NCBI RefSeq assembly: GCF_004168625.1
Contig: NZ_SDWW01000004.1
Coordinates: 79,874-143,873 of the forward strand
Reading direction: 5' to 3'
Length of the DNA stretch: 64,000 nt
Origin: Pengzhenrongella frigida
Lineage (GTDB): Bacteria > Actinomycetota > Actinomycetes > Actinomycetales > Cellulomonadaceae
The notes beneath the pieces are model-generated. The model was not told the origin of the DNA and searched no databases. It worked only from the letters and a program-made list of their open reading frames with translations. Shown here piece after piece: positions 40,422 to 51,094 of this stretch (the first letter of the stretch is position 1; the number at the start of each line of letters is the position of its first letter). The position numbers and the translations under genes are program-made.

Positions 40422-43400
40422 TGCGCACCGTGCTGGGTGGGCTGCGGACCACAGCCGGGTTCGTGCGCGGTGCGCGCCCCGGGCGGTCCTGGCTGAAGGC
40501 GGGCGTGGCCGTGACCGTCCCCGCAGTCGTGGCGACCCTCGCGATCCTCTACCCCGGCGTACCCGTATCCCAGGTGGACCTCAACGACGGCGCCGCCTGG
40601 CTGACGAACACGTCGGCGCTCAGGCTTGGCCGGTTCAACCCCCAGATCGACGAGCTCAACGCCGGGCTCGTGTCGACGTCGGCCGAGTTCGACGTCCTGC
40701 AGGACGCGGGTGACGTGCTCCTGACCGAACCCGGCCGGGTCGCGGTCGTGGACCCGGCCAGCGTCACGCTCGGCGCCCAGGCCAGCGTCCCGTTCGGCGC
40801 GACGGTCTCGATGGCCCGCGGGGTCGTCGCCGTCACCGAGCCGTCCCGCGGCGCGGTGTGGGTGCGCACCACCGGCACCCTCGGCTCGCTCAGCGTCGAC
40901 TCCGAGGACCCCGACCTCGACCTCGGCGCCGGGGGCGCAGCGGTGGTGTCCCGCGACGGCGTCGTGCTCGCCGTCGACCCCGAGGGCGGGCTGCAGCGTG
41001 CCGAGGTCACCGAGGCGGAGGTCACGGTGACCGCCGACGGGACGCTCGCCGGTGCGGACGGTTCCGGCGGTGGCGGACCGGGCTTCGACCGGGTCACCGC
41101 GGTGGGTGACCGGCTCGTCGTCCTCGACGGGCGCACGGTGCGTACGTCGGGCGGGTCCGTCGACCTCACCGCCTTCGGCGACGGCCTCGCCCTGCAGCAG
41201 CCCGGGCCGGCGGCGGAGGTGGTGCTCGTCGCGAGCCGGTCCGCGCTGCTCGAGGTCCCGCTGGACGGCGGTGACGTGCGCGAGCACGACACGGGTGGCT
41301 CCGGCGTGCCCGCGCCGCCCGTGCGGGTCGGCGAGTGCGCCCACGGTGCGTGGGCCTCCGCCGTCGGCAGCTACCTGCAGGTGTGCGCGGACGGCGACCC
41401 GGTGGTCAGCGACCTCGAGGCGATGACGACGGCCGACGTGCTGGTCTTCCGCGTCAACCGCGACGTCGTCGTGCTCAACGACACCCTGCGCGGACGGCTG
41501 TGGGTGCCGCTCGAGGACCCCGAGCTGCGCGAGCCGAACTGGCAGGACATCGAGCCGGAGGAGGACACCCAGGACGACGAGCAGGAGTCCGAGAGCCGGG
41601 CGTCGACGCAGAACATCCAGGCCGAGTGCACCGAGCAGTCGGCGGCACCCTCGGCCGTGAACGACGACTACGGCGTGCGGGCCGGGCGGACCGCGATCCT
41701 CTCCGTGATCGACAACGACGCGTCGTCGGACTGCGGCATCCTCGTCATCTCCGAGCACGACGCGCTGCCGGCGGAGTTCGGCACCGTCGTGCCGATCTAC
41801 GGCGGTCGGGCGCTGCAGCTCACGACCCCGGCGGGCGTCACCGGGACCGCCGAGCTCACCTACACGATCACCGACGGACGCGGCACGACCGCGCCGTCGA
41901 CCGCCACCGTGCGGCTCACCGTGCGCGCTGCCGACGAGAACGGCGCACCGGCGCAGGTGCGGGTCGGCTCGATGTCCGTCGAGCAGGGCGCGCAGGGCAC
42001 CTACGACGTGCTGCCCGACTTCCGCGATCCCGACGGCGACCTCCTGGTCCTGGCGGGCGGCGTCGCCGCATCCGGCGGGACCGTCCGCACCCGCCAGGAC
42101 GGCTCGCTGACCTTCCAGTCCGACGGCGCCACGCTCGGCCGCCAGCAGGTGACCGTCCTGGTCTCCGACGGCACCGAGACCGTGGAGGGTTCGCTCACCG
42201 TCGACGTCCAGCCCGCCGGTTCGCTCGCGCCGGTCATCGACCCGGTGCACGCGGTGACCTACGTCGACGAGGCCGTGGTCGTGCACCCGCTCGACAGCGT
42301 GCGCAGCTCCTCACGCGAGCCGGTGCGTCTCGCGGGGGTCGACGAGGTGCAGGGCGCGACGGTCGACACCGACCTGGAGGCGGGGACGTTCACGTTCGGT
42401 GCCGCCCGCGCGGGCACGTACTACGTGGCCTTCCTGGTCACGGCGTCCCCGCAGCAGGCGACCGGTGTGGCCCGGATCGACGTCAGGGAGCGTCCGCTCG
42501 AGGTGCCGCCCCCGGTCGCGGTCCTCGACCGCGCGCTGCTGCCCCCGGGCGGCGAGGTCACGATCGACCCCCTGGCGAACGACGTCGACCCGGCCGGTGG
42601 AGTGCTCGTGCTGCAGTCCGTCGAGGCGCCGCTCGACTCCGGGCTGCGCGTCGCCGCGCTCAGCCACCAGCTGCTGCGGATCACCTCGACCCGCGTGCTC
42701 GACGCCCCGGTCACCGTCCGCTACACGATCTCCAACGGCGGCGCGTCGGCGGTGGGCGACGTGCTGGTCCAACCCATCCCGGCGTCGGCCACCCAGCAGG
42801 CCCCGGTCGTGCCCAACATCACCGTCTCGGTGCGGACGGGAGGCGTGGTCACCATCCCCGTGCTGGCAGACGCCTACGACCCCGATGGCGACCCGATGCA
42901 CGTGGTGCGCGAGCTCGTCGAACCGCTCGGCTCGGGGCAGGGCCTGTTGTTCGTGTCCGGTGACCTGCTGCGCTACCAGGCCCCGGCGACCGCCGTCCAG
43001 GCGCACGCGACCTTCGCCGTGGCCGATCCGGCCGGCAACGTCACCTCGGCGACCGTGACGGTCGACGTCCGGCCGTCGGACCCCGCGACCAAGTCACCGC
43101 CGAGGCCCCGGGCGCTGACCGCGCGCGTGTTCGAGGGCGAGACCATCCGGATCCCCGTCCCGCTCACCGGGATCGACCCCGACGGCGACGGCGTCTCGCT
43201 CCTCGGCCAGGACCAGGCCCCGACCAAGGGGCGGATCACCGCGGTGGGCGCCGACTGGATCGAGTACGAGGCCCTGCCCGGCGAGCTCGGCACGGACACG
43301 TTCACCTACGCGGTCGAGGACTGGGTCGGCCAGCGCGCGGTCGCCACGATCCGGGTCGGGATCGCGGCCCGGCCGACGACGGCGGCCCAGGTCGTCAGCC

Positions 43401-46321
43401 GCAACGACGACGTCAGCGTGCGGTCGGGCCAGGCCGTCGAGGTCCGCGTGCTCGCCAACGACATCGACACCGGTGGCGGCGAGCTGACCCTGGAACCCGC
43501 CCTCGAGCTCACCGAGGGCATCGACGCGCGGGTGGAGGGCAACCGCATCGCGGTGCAGACGCCCGACCAGCCCGCGGTCCTGCAGATCTCCTACAGCGCG
43601 GTGAACGACCGCGGCGGGCGGGACACCGCGGTGCTCACCGTCACGGTGACCGACGACGCGCTGATCCTCGCCCCGGTGGTGCGCGACGTCGTCGTGCCCG
43701 CGACCGAGACGATCAACCGGACCAGCATCGAGGTCGAGGTGCTCGCCGTCGCGGAGAACCCGAGCGGCCCGATCAGCGATCTCGAGGTGTCGGTCGACTC
43801 CTCCGTGGCCGACACCGCGTCAGTGACGCCGAGCGGGTCGGTCGTGGTCACCCTGGTCGGTCACGCCCAGACGCTGCCGTACCTCGTGACGAACACCAGC
43901 CCGCAGGCGGACGGCCTGAGCTCCTATGCGTTCATCACCGTCCCGGCCCTCGGCGACTTCCCGCCGATGCCCCGGCCGAAGGCGCCCGAGCTGAGGGTGA
44001 TCGCCGGTGACGAGCTGGTGATCGTGCTCGACGAGCAGATCCAGGTCGCCCCCGGTCGGACCGCACGCGTGGCAGACGCCGCCCGGGTGCAGGCCACCAA
44101 GGCGGACGGGTCACCGCTCGTGCGCGACGACCGCACGCTCGTGTTCCGCTCGCAGGCCACCTACGCCGGCCCCGCATCGATCACCGTCGCGGTCACCGAC
44201 GGCGACGCGAGCGACGCGTCCGCACGGACCAAGGTGCTCACGCTGCCGATCACCGTTCTGGCGGCGGCGGACTACCCGCCGACGTTCTCCCCCTCGGTCA
44301 TCGACGTCTCGCCCGGCGAAGCGCCGGCCCGGGTCGACCTGACCGCATTCACGTCGTCACCGGTCGCCACGGCGGGTGGTTCGGACCGGTACACCTACAA
44401 GATCACCTCGCCGATCCCGAACGGGTTCCAGGCCACGGTGTCCGGCTCGGTGCTCAGCGTGAGCGCCGACGCAACCGTCCCGCGGGGGACCGCGGGCGGG
44501 GTGTCGGTCGCGGTCGGGTACGGCGCCGCAGGCGGTGCGCTGCCCGCCCAGGTCGACTTCCGGGTCGTCGCGAGCATCCGGCCACTGGCGCGGGTGCTCG
44601 ACCACCGGGTGGCTGACGGCGTCGAGGGCGGATCCTCGACCGTCGCCGCGCTGGACGGCGCGTTCAACCCTTTCCCGTCGACCGCGCTGACGCTGGTCGA
44701 CGCCACCGTCGAGACCCCGGGCGCCGGCACAGCCGGGGTCTCGGGCACCTCGGTGAACGTGCGCCCGGCCAAGGGCTTCATCGGCGAGATGGTCACCCGC
44801 TACCGCGTGCGGGACGCCACCGGGGACACGGCCCGCGAGGTCGAGGGGCGCATCACGGTCGTGGTGCGCGGCCGGCCGGCCGCCCCGACCGCCCCGCGGG
44901 TGGTCGAGGTGCGCGACCGCACGGTCGTGCTCGCCTGGGACGTGCCCGTCAACAACGGTGCCCCGATCACCGGGTACCGCGTCACGACCCAGCCCGGCGG
45001 AGCCGCACGCGAGTGCGCCGGGACCACCTGCACCATCGACGGCCTCACCAACGCCGTCGAGTACACGTTCACGGTCGCGGCGAGGAACGTCGTCGACTGG
45101 TCGGATCCCAGCCCGAGCTCCGCGCCCGCGCGGCCGGACGCCAAGCCGTTCGCCCCGGCGGCGCCACAGGTCGAGCGCGGTGACGCCCAGCTCCGGGCGC
45201 GCTGGACGGCGCCGGAGACGCCGGGTTCGCCGATCGTGAAGTACCTCCTGGAGATCAGCCCGGCGCCGCGCGGCGGCCAGTCGTCGGTCGAGACGACGTC
45301 GACGAGCTACGACTTCGGCGGGCTCACGAACGGCACGGCGTACACCGTGCGCGTGCGGGCGCTGAACAAGGCGCCCGACCCGGGCGACTGGAGCCCGTCG
45401 TCGGCCCCGGTCGTCCCGGCGCGCCAGCCGGAGGCCCCGACCGCGGTGACGGCGTCGTTCGGGCTCGCGACGGAAGGGTCGATCACCGTGCGGTGGGAGG
45501 TTCCGGTGAGCGACGGCGGCGACGCGGTGACCGGCTACCGGGTGAGCCTCGACGGCGAATGGCAGGCTCCGACGGCGGCCACGGAACGCTCGTTCACGTT
45601 CCCGGCGCGGCCCGGAAAGGCGTACGTGATCGGCGTGCAGGCCCGCAACACGGTCAACTGGTCGCTCGCGGCCGGCACGTCCGGGCAGATCTGGGGCACG
45701 CCGGGCTCGGTCGCGCGGCTGACCGCGAGCGATGTCGCCGCCGCGGAGACGCCGTGGGGCAAGGGCGAGGTCGCGCTGCGCTGGGACCCACCGGCGACCA
45801 CCGGCGGCGAGCAGGTGACCATCGAGGCCTATCTGGTCTCGATGGACGGGACGCCGATCGGTGAGACCCACGAGACCACCTTCCGCGTCTCGGACCTCAC
45901 GGGTGGCGTGAGCCACTCCTTCCAGGTGACGGCACGCAACTCGAAGGGCGAGCTGGGGGCCGCCGTGGCGACCTCGGCGACGGCCACGACCGTCCCGCAG
46001 AACGCGACCGTGACGGCCGCCGTGCCGGGGCCCGGGCAGGCCGTCTTCACCGCGACGGCGGCACCCGGCGGGTCGGACGTCACGAGATGGTCGTTCAGGA
46101 TCAAGGCCCGCGGGTCCCGGGAGATCGTCGTCGAGCAGGCGGAGGCCACCTACTCGTTCCGCGACGACGCCGGCACGGAGGTGACGGTGTCCGTCACGGC
46201 CTTCAACGCGGCGGGCTGGGGCCGGGAGGGAGCGCCGGTGACCGTCGTGGTCGAGCCGGTACCGGAGGAACCGACCCCGACACCGACTCCGACGACCGCA
46301 CCGGTGGTGGCGAGCGGATGA
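40421..46321 (+). CDS. Giant membrane-anchored Ig-like/fibronectin type III surface protein
   Basis: 1966 residues from the ATG at 40421, which overlaps the kinase TGA; the open frame extends upstream only as a shadow. One N-terminal membrane anchor (about 26-46, VTVPAVVATLAILYP), so the bulk faces outside. Residues about 50-370 look like a beta-propeller; an acidic linker (EPEEDTQDDEQESES) follows. Then from about 405 to 1480 are tandem Ig/cadherin-like domains with repeated calcium-type motifs such as DPDGD, and four to five FN3 domains from 1485 (GAPITGYRV, GDAVTGYRV). The C-terminus is Pro/Thr rich without LPXTG. Counterpart of Fn3 of the PFNA cluster, much larger than in Bifidobacterium. 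Confidence 0.9.
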   Translation: MRTVLGGLRTTAGFVRGARPGRSWLKAGVAVTVPAVVATLAILYPGVPVSQVDLNDGAAWLTNTSALRLGRFNPQIDELNAGLVSTSAEFDVLQDAGDVLLTEPGRVAVVDPASVTLGAQASVPFGATVSMARGVVAVTEPSRGAVWVRTTGTLGSLSVDSEDPDLDLGAGGAAVVSRDGVVLAVDPEGGLQRAEVTEAEVTVTADGTLAGADGSGGGGPGFDRVTAVGDRLVVLDGRTVRTSGGSVDLTAFGDGLALQQPGPAAEVVLVASRSALLEVPLDGGDVREHDTGGSGVPAPPVRVGECAHGAWASAVGSYLQVCADGDPVVSDLEAMTTADVLVFRVNRDVVVLNDTLRGRLWVPLEDPELREPNWQDIEPEEDTQDDEQESESRASTQNIQAECTEQSAAPSAVNDDYGVRAGRTAILSVIDNDASSDCGILVISEHDALPAEFGTVVPIYGGRALQLTTPAGVTGTAELTYTITDGRGTTAPSTATVRLTVRAADENGAPAQVRVGSMSVEQGAQGTYDVLPDFRDPDGDLLVLAGGVAASGGTVRTRQDGSLTFQSDGATLGRQQVTVLVSDGTETVEGSLTVDVQPAGSLAPVIDPVHAVTYVDEAVVVHPLDSVRSSSREPVRLAGVDEVQGATVDTDLEAGTFTFGAARAGTYYVAFLVTASPQQATGVARIDVRERPLEVPPPVAVLDRALLPPGGEVTIDPLANDVDPAGGVLVLQSVEAPLDSGLRVAALSHQLLRITSTRVLDAPVTVRYTISNGGASAVGDVLVQPIPASATQQAPVVPNITVSVRTGGVVTIPVLADAYDPDGDPMHVVRELVEPLGSGQGLLFVSGDLLRYQAPATAVQAHATFAVADPAGNVTSATVTVDVRPSDPATKSPPRPRALTARVFEGETIRIPVPLTGIDPDGDGVSLLGQDQAPTKGRITAVGADWIEYEALPGELGTDTFTYAVEDWVGQRAVATIRVGIAARPTTAAQVVSRNDDVSVRSGQAVEVRVLANDIDTGGGELTLEPALELTEGIDARVEGNRIAVQTPDQPAVLQISYSAVNDRGGRDTAVLTVTVTDDALILAPVVRDVVVPATETINRTSIEVEVLAVAENPSGPISDLEVSVDSSVADTASVTPSGSVVVTLVGHAQTLPYLVTNTSPQADGLSSYAFITVPALGDFPPMPRPKAPELRVIAGDELVIVLDEQIQVAPGRTARVADAARVQATKADGSPLVRDDRTLVFRSQATYAGPASITVAVTDGDASDASARTKVLTLPITVLAAADYPPTFSPSVIDVSPGEAPARVDLTAFTSSPVATAGGSDRYTYKITSPIPNGFQATVSGSVLSVSADATVPRGTAGGVSVAVGYGAAGGALPAQVDFRVVASIRPLARVLDHRVADGVEGGSSTVAALDGAFNPFPSTALTLVDATVETPGAGTAGVSGTSVNVRPAKGFIGEMVTRYRVRDATGDTAREVEGRITVVVRGRPAAPTAPRVVEVRDRTVVLAWDVPVNNGAPITGYRVTTQPGGAARECAGTTCTIDGLTNAVEYTFTVAARNVVDWSDPSPSSAPARPDAKPFAPAAPQVERGDAQLRARWTAPETPGSPIVKYLLEISPAPRGGQSSVETTSTSYDFGGLTNGTAYTVRVRALNKAPDPGDWSPSSAPVVPARQPEAPTAVTASFGLATEGSITVRWEVPVSDGGDAVTGYRVSLDGEWQAPTAATERSFTFPARPGKAYVIGVQARNTVNWSLAAGTSGQIWGTPGSVARLTASDVAAAETPWGKGEVALRWDPPATTGGEQVTIEAYLVSMDGTPIGETHETTFRVSDLTGGVSHSFQVTARNSKGELGAAVATSATATTVPQNATVTAAVPGPGQAVFTATAAPGGSDVTRWSFRIKARGSREIVVEQAEATYSFRDDAGTEVTVSVTAFNAAGWGREGAPVTVVVEPVPEEPTPTPTPTTAPVVASG

Positions 46322-46427
46322 TCCCGCCGCCGCGGCGACCGCTACCGTCGGCAACCCCGTCCGCACCCTCGTCCGCCGCACCCTCGTGGCCCGCCCCGGC
46401 GGCGCCGCTACCCACAAGGAGAACGCA

Positions 46428-47414
<987 letters not shown>

Positions 47415-47415
47415 C

Positions 47416-48606
47416 GTGCACGCTGTGCGGATGCTGGCTCGCGGCGCGAGACGCGCGGCGCGTCCCGTCTCGGGGCTCGGCTGGGGCGTCGTCGTCGCCG
47501 CGCTGGTGACGGGAGCGGTCGGCTGGTGGCTCGGGTGGGTCGAGCTGAGCGTGGTCGCGGCCGCGCTGGCCGGGTTCGTGCTGTCCGCGCTCGGCTTCAC
47601 GATCGGCCGGTCCACCTATGCGGTCGACCTCGACCTGTCGACCAACCGCGTCACCGTGGGGCAGCGCGCCGTGGGGCGCCTCGAGGTGCGCAACACGTCC
47701 CGCCGCCGCCTGCTGCCCGCCCAGATCGAGCTGCCCGTCGGGCAGGGGTCCGCGGACTTCCACCTGCCGTCGCTCGGCCCGCGGGCCGCGCACGAGGATG
47801 TCTTCGCGATCCCGACGACGCGCCGCGCCGTCGTCGTGGTGGGCCCGGTGCGCTCGGTGCGCGGAGACCCGGTCGGCCTGGTGCGCCGCCGCGTGCGCTG
47901 GACCGAGCCCGTCAATCTCTACGTCCACCCCGAGCTCGTGTCGCTCGGCGGTGCGGCGGCCGGGGTGCTGCGGGACCTCGAGGGCCAGGCCACCCGGGTG
48001 ATCTCGGACTCCGACATGTCGTTCCACGCGCTGCGCGCCTACGTCGCCGGCGACGACCGGCGGCACATCCACTGGAAGACCAGCGCCCGGGTCGGTGAGC
48101 TCATGGTCCGCCAGTTCGAGGACACCCGCCGCACCCACACCGCCGTCGCGCTGTCGACCGCCTCCGCGGACTACCGCAGCGTCGAGGAGTTCGAGCTCGC
48201 GGTCTCGGCGACGGCCTCGATCGGGGTCCAGGCCCTGCGCGACCAGCGTGACCTCACCGTTCTGGCCGGATCGGGTGCGCTGCGCACCGCCTCGCCGCCA
48301 CGGCTGCTCGACGACTGCTCCGCGATCGAGGCCACCTCCAGCGGGCGGTCGAGCGAGCACCTGGCGCAGTGGGTCGCGCGCCAGGCGCCGGATGCGTCGG
48401 TGGCGATCCTCGTGACGGGGTCGGTCCCCAGCCGCCGCGCGCTGCGCGCCCACGCGGCCCGCCTGCCCGTGGGTGTCCGCGCGCTGATCCTGCTGTGCGG
48501 CAACGGTGAGCCGGTCGACGTCGTCCAGCACGGGTCGCTCACGCTGGCTCAGCTGGGGTCGCTCGCCGACCTGCCCCGCGTGCTTCGCCGGGTGGTGGCG
48601 GGATGA
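47416..48606 (+). CDS. DUF58 membrane protein
   Basis: 396 residues from GTG at 47416, one base after the MoxR stop. Two N-terminal membrane segments, a beta-rich region, then the DUF58 signature region SDMSFHALRAYVAGDDRRHIHWKTSA-type (HIHWK) and a vWA-like C-terminus lacking an obvious intact MIDAS. Partner of MoxR ATPases in envelope-associated chaperone systems. Overlaps the transglutaminase-like gene by 4 bases. Confidence 0.92.
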   Translation: MHAVRMLARGARRAARPVSGLGWGVVVAALVTGAVGWWLGWVELSVVAAALAGFVLSALGFTIGRSTYAVDLDLSTNRVTVGQRAVGRLEVRNTSRRRLLPAQIELPVGQGSADFHLPSLGPRAAHEDVFAIPTTRRAVVVVGPVRSVRGDPVGLVRRRVRWTEPVNLYVHPELVSLGGAAAGVLRDLEGQATRVISDSDMSFHALRAYVAGDDRRHIHWKTSARVGELMVRQFEDTRRTHTAVALSTASADYRSVEEFELAVSATASIGVQALRDQRDLTVLAGSGALRTASPPRLLDDCSAIEATSSGRSSEHLAQWVARQAPDASVAILVTGSVPSRRALRAHAARLPVGVRALILLCGNGEPVDVVQHGSLTLAQLGSLADLPRVLRRVVAG

Positions 48607-50942
48607 CCGCGGACCTGCGTGCACGGGAGCCGCGCGCCCGTGAGCTGCGCGCGGCGGGCACACCGCCCGCCGTCGACGTCGTCGTGCTGGTGGCGGGCCT
48701 GGCCATCGCCTTGCTCCCGCTGCTGCCCGTGTACGGCGTCGCCGCCGTGTGGCCGCCGATCCTCGGTGGCCTGGTCGCGGGTGCCGCCGTCGCGGTGGTC
48801 GCCGCGTGGCGCCGCTGGTCTGCCCTGGTGACGGCTGCGGTCGCCATCCTGGTGTACCTCGGCGCCGGTGCGTCGCTCGCGACGCCGGGCACCACGGTGT
48901 TCGCCGTGCTGCCCACCCCGGCCTCGATCACCTCCCTGCTCGCCGCGGTCGTGACCGTCTGGAAGCAGGTCCTCACCCTCGAGCCCGAGCTCGGTGCGAG
49001 CGGGAACCTGCTCGTCGCGCCCTACCTGCTTGCGTTCGTCGGGGTGCTCGTCTCCGTCAGCATCGCGCTGCGGGCCGAGCCGCGCGCGGCCGGGGTGTGG
49101 GCCGCCGTGGTCGCTCCGGTGGTCCTCGGGCTGTCGGTCCTGCTCGGCACCAAGCAGACCGTCCAGCCGGTGGCCGCCGGTGTCGTCCTGGTCGTGCTCC
49201 TCGTGACCTGGGCGGCGATGCGGCGCGGGAGCCTCGTGGCGCGCCGCCTGGTCTCCCTCACCGTCATGGCCGCCGTGGTCGCGGCGAGCGGCGCCGTCGT
49301 CGGCCCGCTGCTCGCCCCGCCCGCCCGGATGGTGCTGCGCGACGACCTCGTGCCGCCGTTCGACCCCAAGGACCACCCGAGCCCGCTGTCGGGGTTCCGC
49401 GAGTTCGTCAAGGACTGGAAGGACACCGACCTGCTGACGGTGCACGGCCTGCCGGAGGGTGCCACCGTGCGTCTCGCGACCATGGATGCGTTCGACGGCG
49501 TGGTCTGGAACGTGGCGGGCGCCGAGGCGGCGCGGGGCTCGGGGGAGTTCCGACGGGTCGGGGAGCACATCGCCACCGCGGAGCGCGGCTCGCGTGCGCG
49601 GGTGGAGATCGAGGTGCACGATCTGCCGCTCGTCTGGCTGCCGACAGTCGGGTATGCCGAGAGCTTCGCGTTCGACGGCCCCGACGCGCGCGCCCTCGCC
49701 GATGAGCTGCGCTACAACGACGCCACCGGAACCGCGGTGCTCACCTCGGGCGTTCCCGCGGGAACGCGCTGGACCGAGGAGGTCGTGGTTCCTGCCCTGC
49801 CCGACGACGACGAGATCGGCGCGGCTCCCGTGGGGTCCGTGAGCCTGCCCGAGCCGCGGAACGTCCCCGACGCGGTGTCCTTGTTCGCCGGCGAGCTCGC
49901 CGGGACGGCCACCTCGCCGGTGCTCATCGCCCGGAGCCTGGAGGCGGGACTCGCCGAGCGCGGCTGGTTCAGCCACGGGCTGACCGACTCGGGCGACTAC
50001 CCCTCCCTGTCCGGCCACGGTGCGGACCGGCTGACGACCCTGCTCGGCGGCGACCTCATGGTCGGCGACGGTGAGCAGTACGCGTCCGCGATGGCGCTCA
50101 TGGCCCGTGGGATGGGCCTGCCCGCCCGGGTCGTGCTCGGGTTCGTGCCCGACGAGGAGCAGGCGGGCGCCGTGCAGATCACCATCCGTGGTGAGGACGT
50201 CCAGGCGTGGGTCGAGATCAACTTCGCCGGGCGCGGCTGGGTGTCGTTCTACCCGACGCCGCCCGACACCAAGACCCCGCAGGACGACACCCCGCAGGAC
50301 CAGTCCCAGCCGCAGCCCCAGGTCATGCAGCCGCCCCCGCCGCCGGCGGATCCGGTCATGCCTCCTACCGAAGACACCGAGCAGCCGCGCACCGAGGACG
50401 CCGAGCAGGAGGCCCGCGACGACGACTCGTGGCGCACGTTCGTGGCCATCGGTGCGGCCGCGACGGTCCCCGTGCTCCTGGTCCTCACCCCGCTGCTCCT
50501 GATCATCGCGGCGAAGCGTCGCCGACGTCGTCTGCGTCGGTCGACCGGTGACGGGGTCGCTCAGGTGGTCGGCGGGTGGGACGAGATCCTCGATCACGCT
50601 CGTGACCTCCGGCGTGCCGCGCCGGCCCGCGCCACCCGACGCGAGATCGCGGTCGACCTCGCCGGGGCGTTCGCCGCCGCCGCGGACGACACCCGGCGCA
50701 CCGGCGCCTTCGGGCGGCTCGGCATCAGCGGTGCGGTCGTGGGGCTCGCGGCCGACGCGGACGCCGTCGTCTTCGGGCGCGGCGCGCCCGCGGTCGCTCA
50801 GGTCGACGCGTACTGGGCGCAGGTCGACGTGCTCGCCGCGGCGATGCGCACGGTCGTGCCACGGCGCCATCGCTGGCGGGCCCGGTGGTCGACGGCGTCC
50901 CTGCGCGCTCGGCGCACCCCACGGCGTGCGCGACGCACCTGA
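48603..50942 (+). CDS. Transglutaminase-like membrane protein lacking catalytic residues
   Basis: 779 residues, ATG overlapping the DUF58 stop. Six or more N-terminal membrane segments (about 25-235), an extracytoplasmic transglutaminase-like region (about 430-560), a Pro/Gln linker, a further membrane segment (about 615-640), and a basic cytoplasmic tail ending in an Arg-rich stretch. In the core, the position of the catalytic Cys reads GDGEQYASAMALMARGMG (Gly), and the His position reads VQAWVEINFAGRGW (Gln). So it is probably a structural or binding protein rather than an enzyme. Matches Tgm of the PFNA cluster in placement. Confidence 0.9.
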   Translation: MTADLRAREPRARELRAAGTPPAVDVVVLVAGLAIALLPLLPVYGVAAVWPPILGGLVAGAAVAVVAAWRRWSALVTAAVAILVYLGAGASLATPGTTVFAVLPTPASITSLLAAVVTVWKQVLTLEPELGASGNLLVAPYLLAFVGVLVSVSIALRAEPRAAGVWAAVVAPVVLGLSVLLGTKQTVQPVAAGVVLVVLLVTWAAMRRGSLVARRLVSLTVMAAVVAASGAVVGPLLAPPARMVLRDDLVPPFDPKDHPSPLSGFREFVKDWKDTDLLTVHGLPEGATVRLATMDAFDGVVWNVAGAEAARGSGEFRRVGEHIATAERGSRARVEIEVHDLPLVWLPTVGYAESFAFDGPDARALADELRYNDATGTAVLTSGVPAGTRWTEEVVVPALPDDDEIGAAPVGSVSLPEPRNVPDAVSLFAGELAGTATSPVLIARSLEAGLAERGWFSHGLTDSGDYPSLSGHGADRLTTLLGGDLMVGDGEQYASAMALMARGMGLPARVVLGFVPDEEQAGAVQITIRGEDVQAWVEINFAGRGWVSFYPTPPDTKTPQDDTPQDQSQPQPQVMQPPPPPADPVMPPTEDTEQPRTEDAEQEARDDDSWRTFVAIGAAATVPVLLVLTPLLLIIAAKRRRRRLRRSTGDGVAQVVGGWDEILDHARDLRRAAPARATRREIAVDLAGAFAAAADDTRRTGAFGRLGISGAVVGLAADADAVVFGRGAPAVAQVDAYWAQVDVLAAAMRTVVPRRHRWRARWSTASLRARRTPRRARRT
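49751..49766. repeat. TTCCCGCGGGAA palindrome inside a coding region
   Basis: CGTTCCCGCGGGAACG; encodes part of GVPAGTRW. Identical to the intergenic copies at 23367 and 57743; may be chance here. Confidence 0.4.
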
Positions 50943-51094
50943 TCCCCTCACGAAACCCCGCCGCGCTGCCGATGTATCGGGTGCAGCCGGATCGGACCGC
51001 GGGCCGTCGACCGTCCCGTGCCGGACCCGCGCCGCACCGACCAGGACCACGCCGCCCGACGCGGGCCGACCCGACCAGGAAGTGGCCACACCCC

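Noticed and set aside
39407..42286. 959-residue minus-strand frame opposite the kinase and FN3 genes
   Set aside because: Shadow frame; His/Arg/Gly-rich text with no domain.
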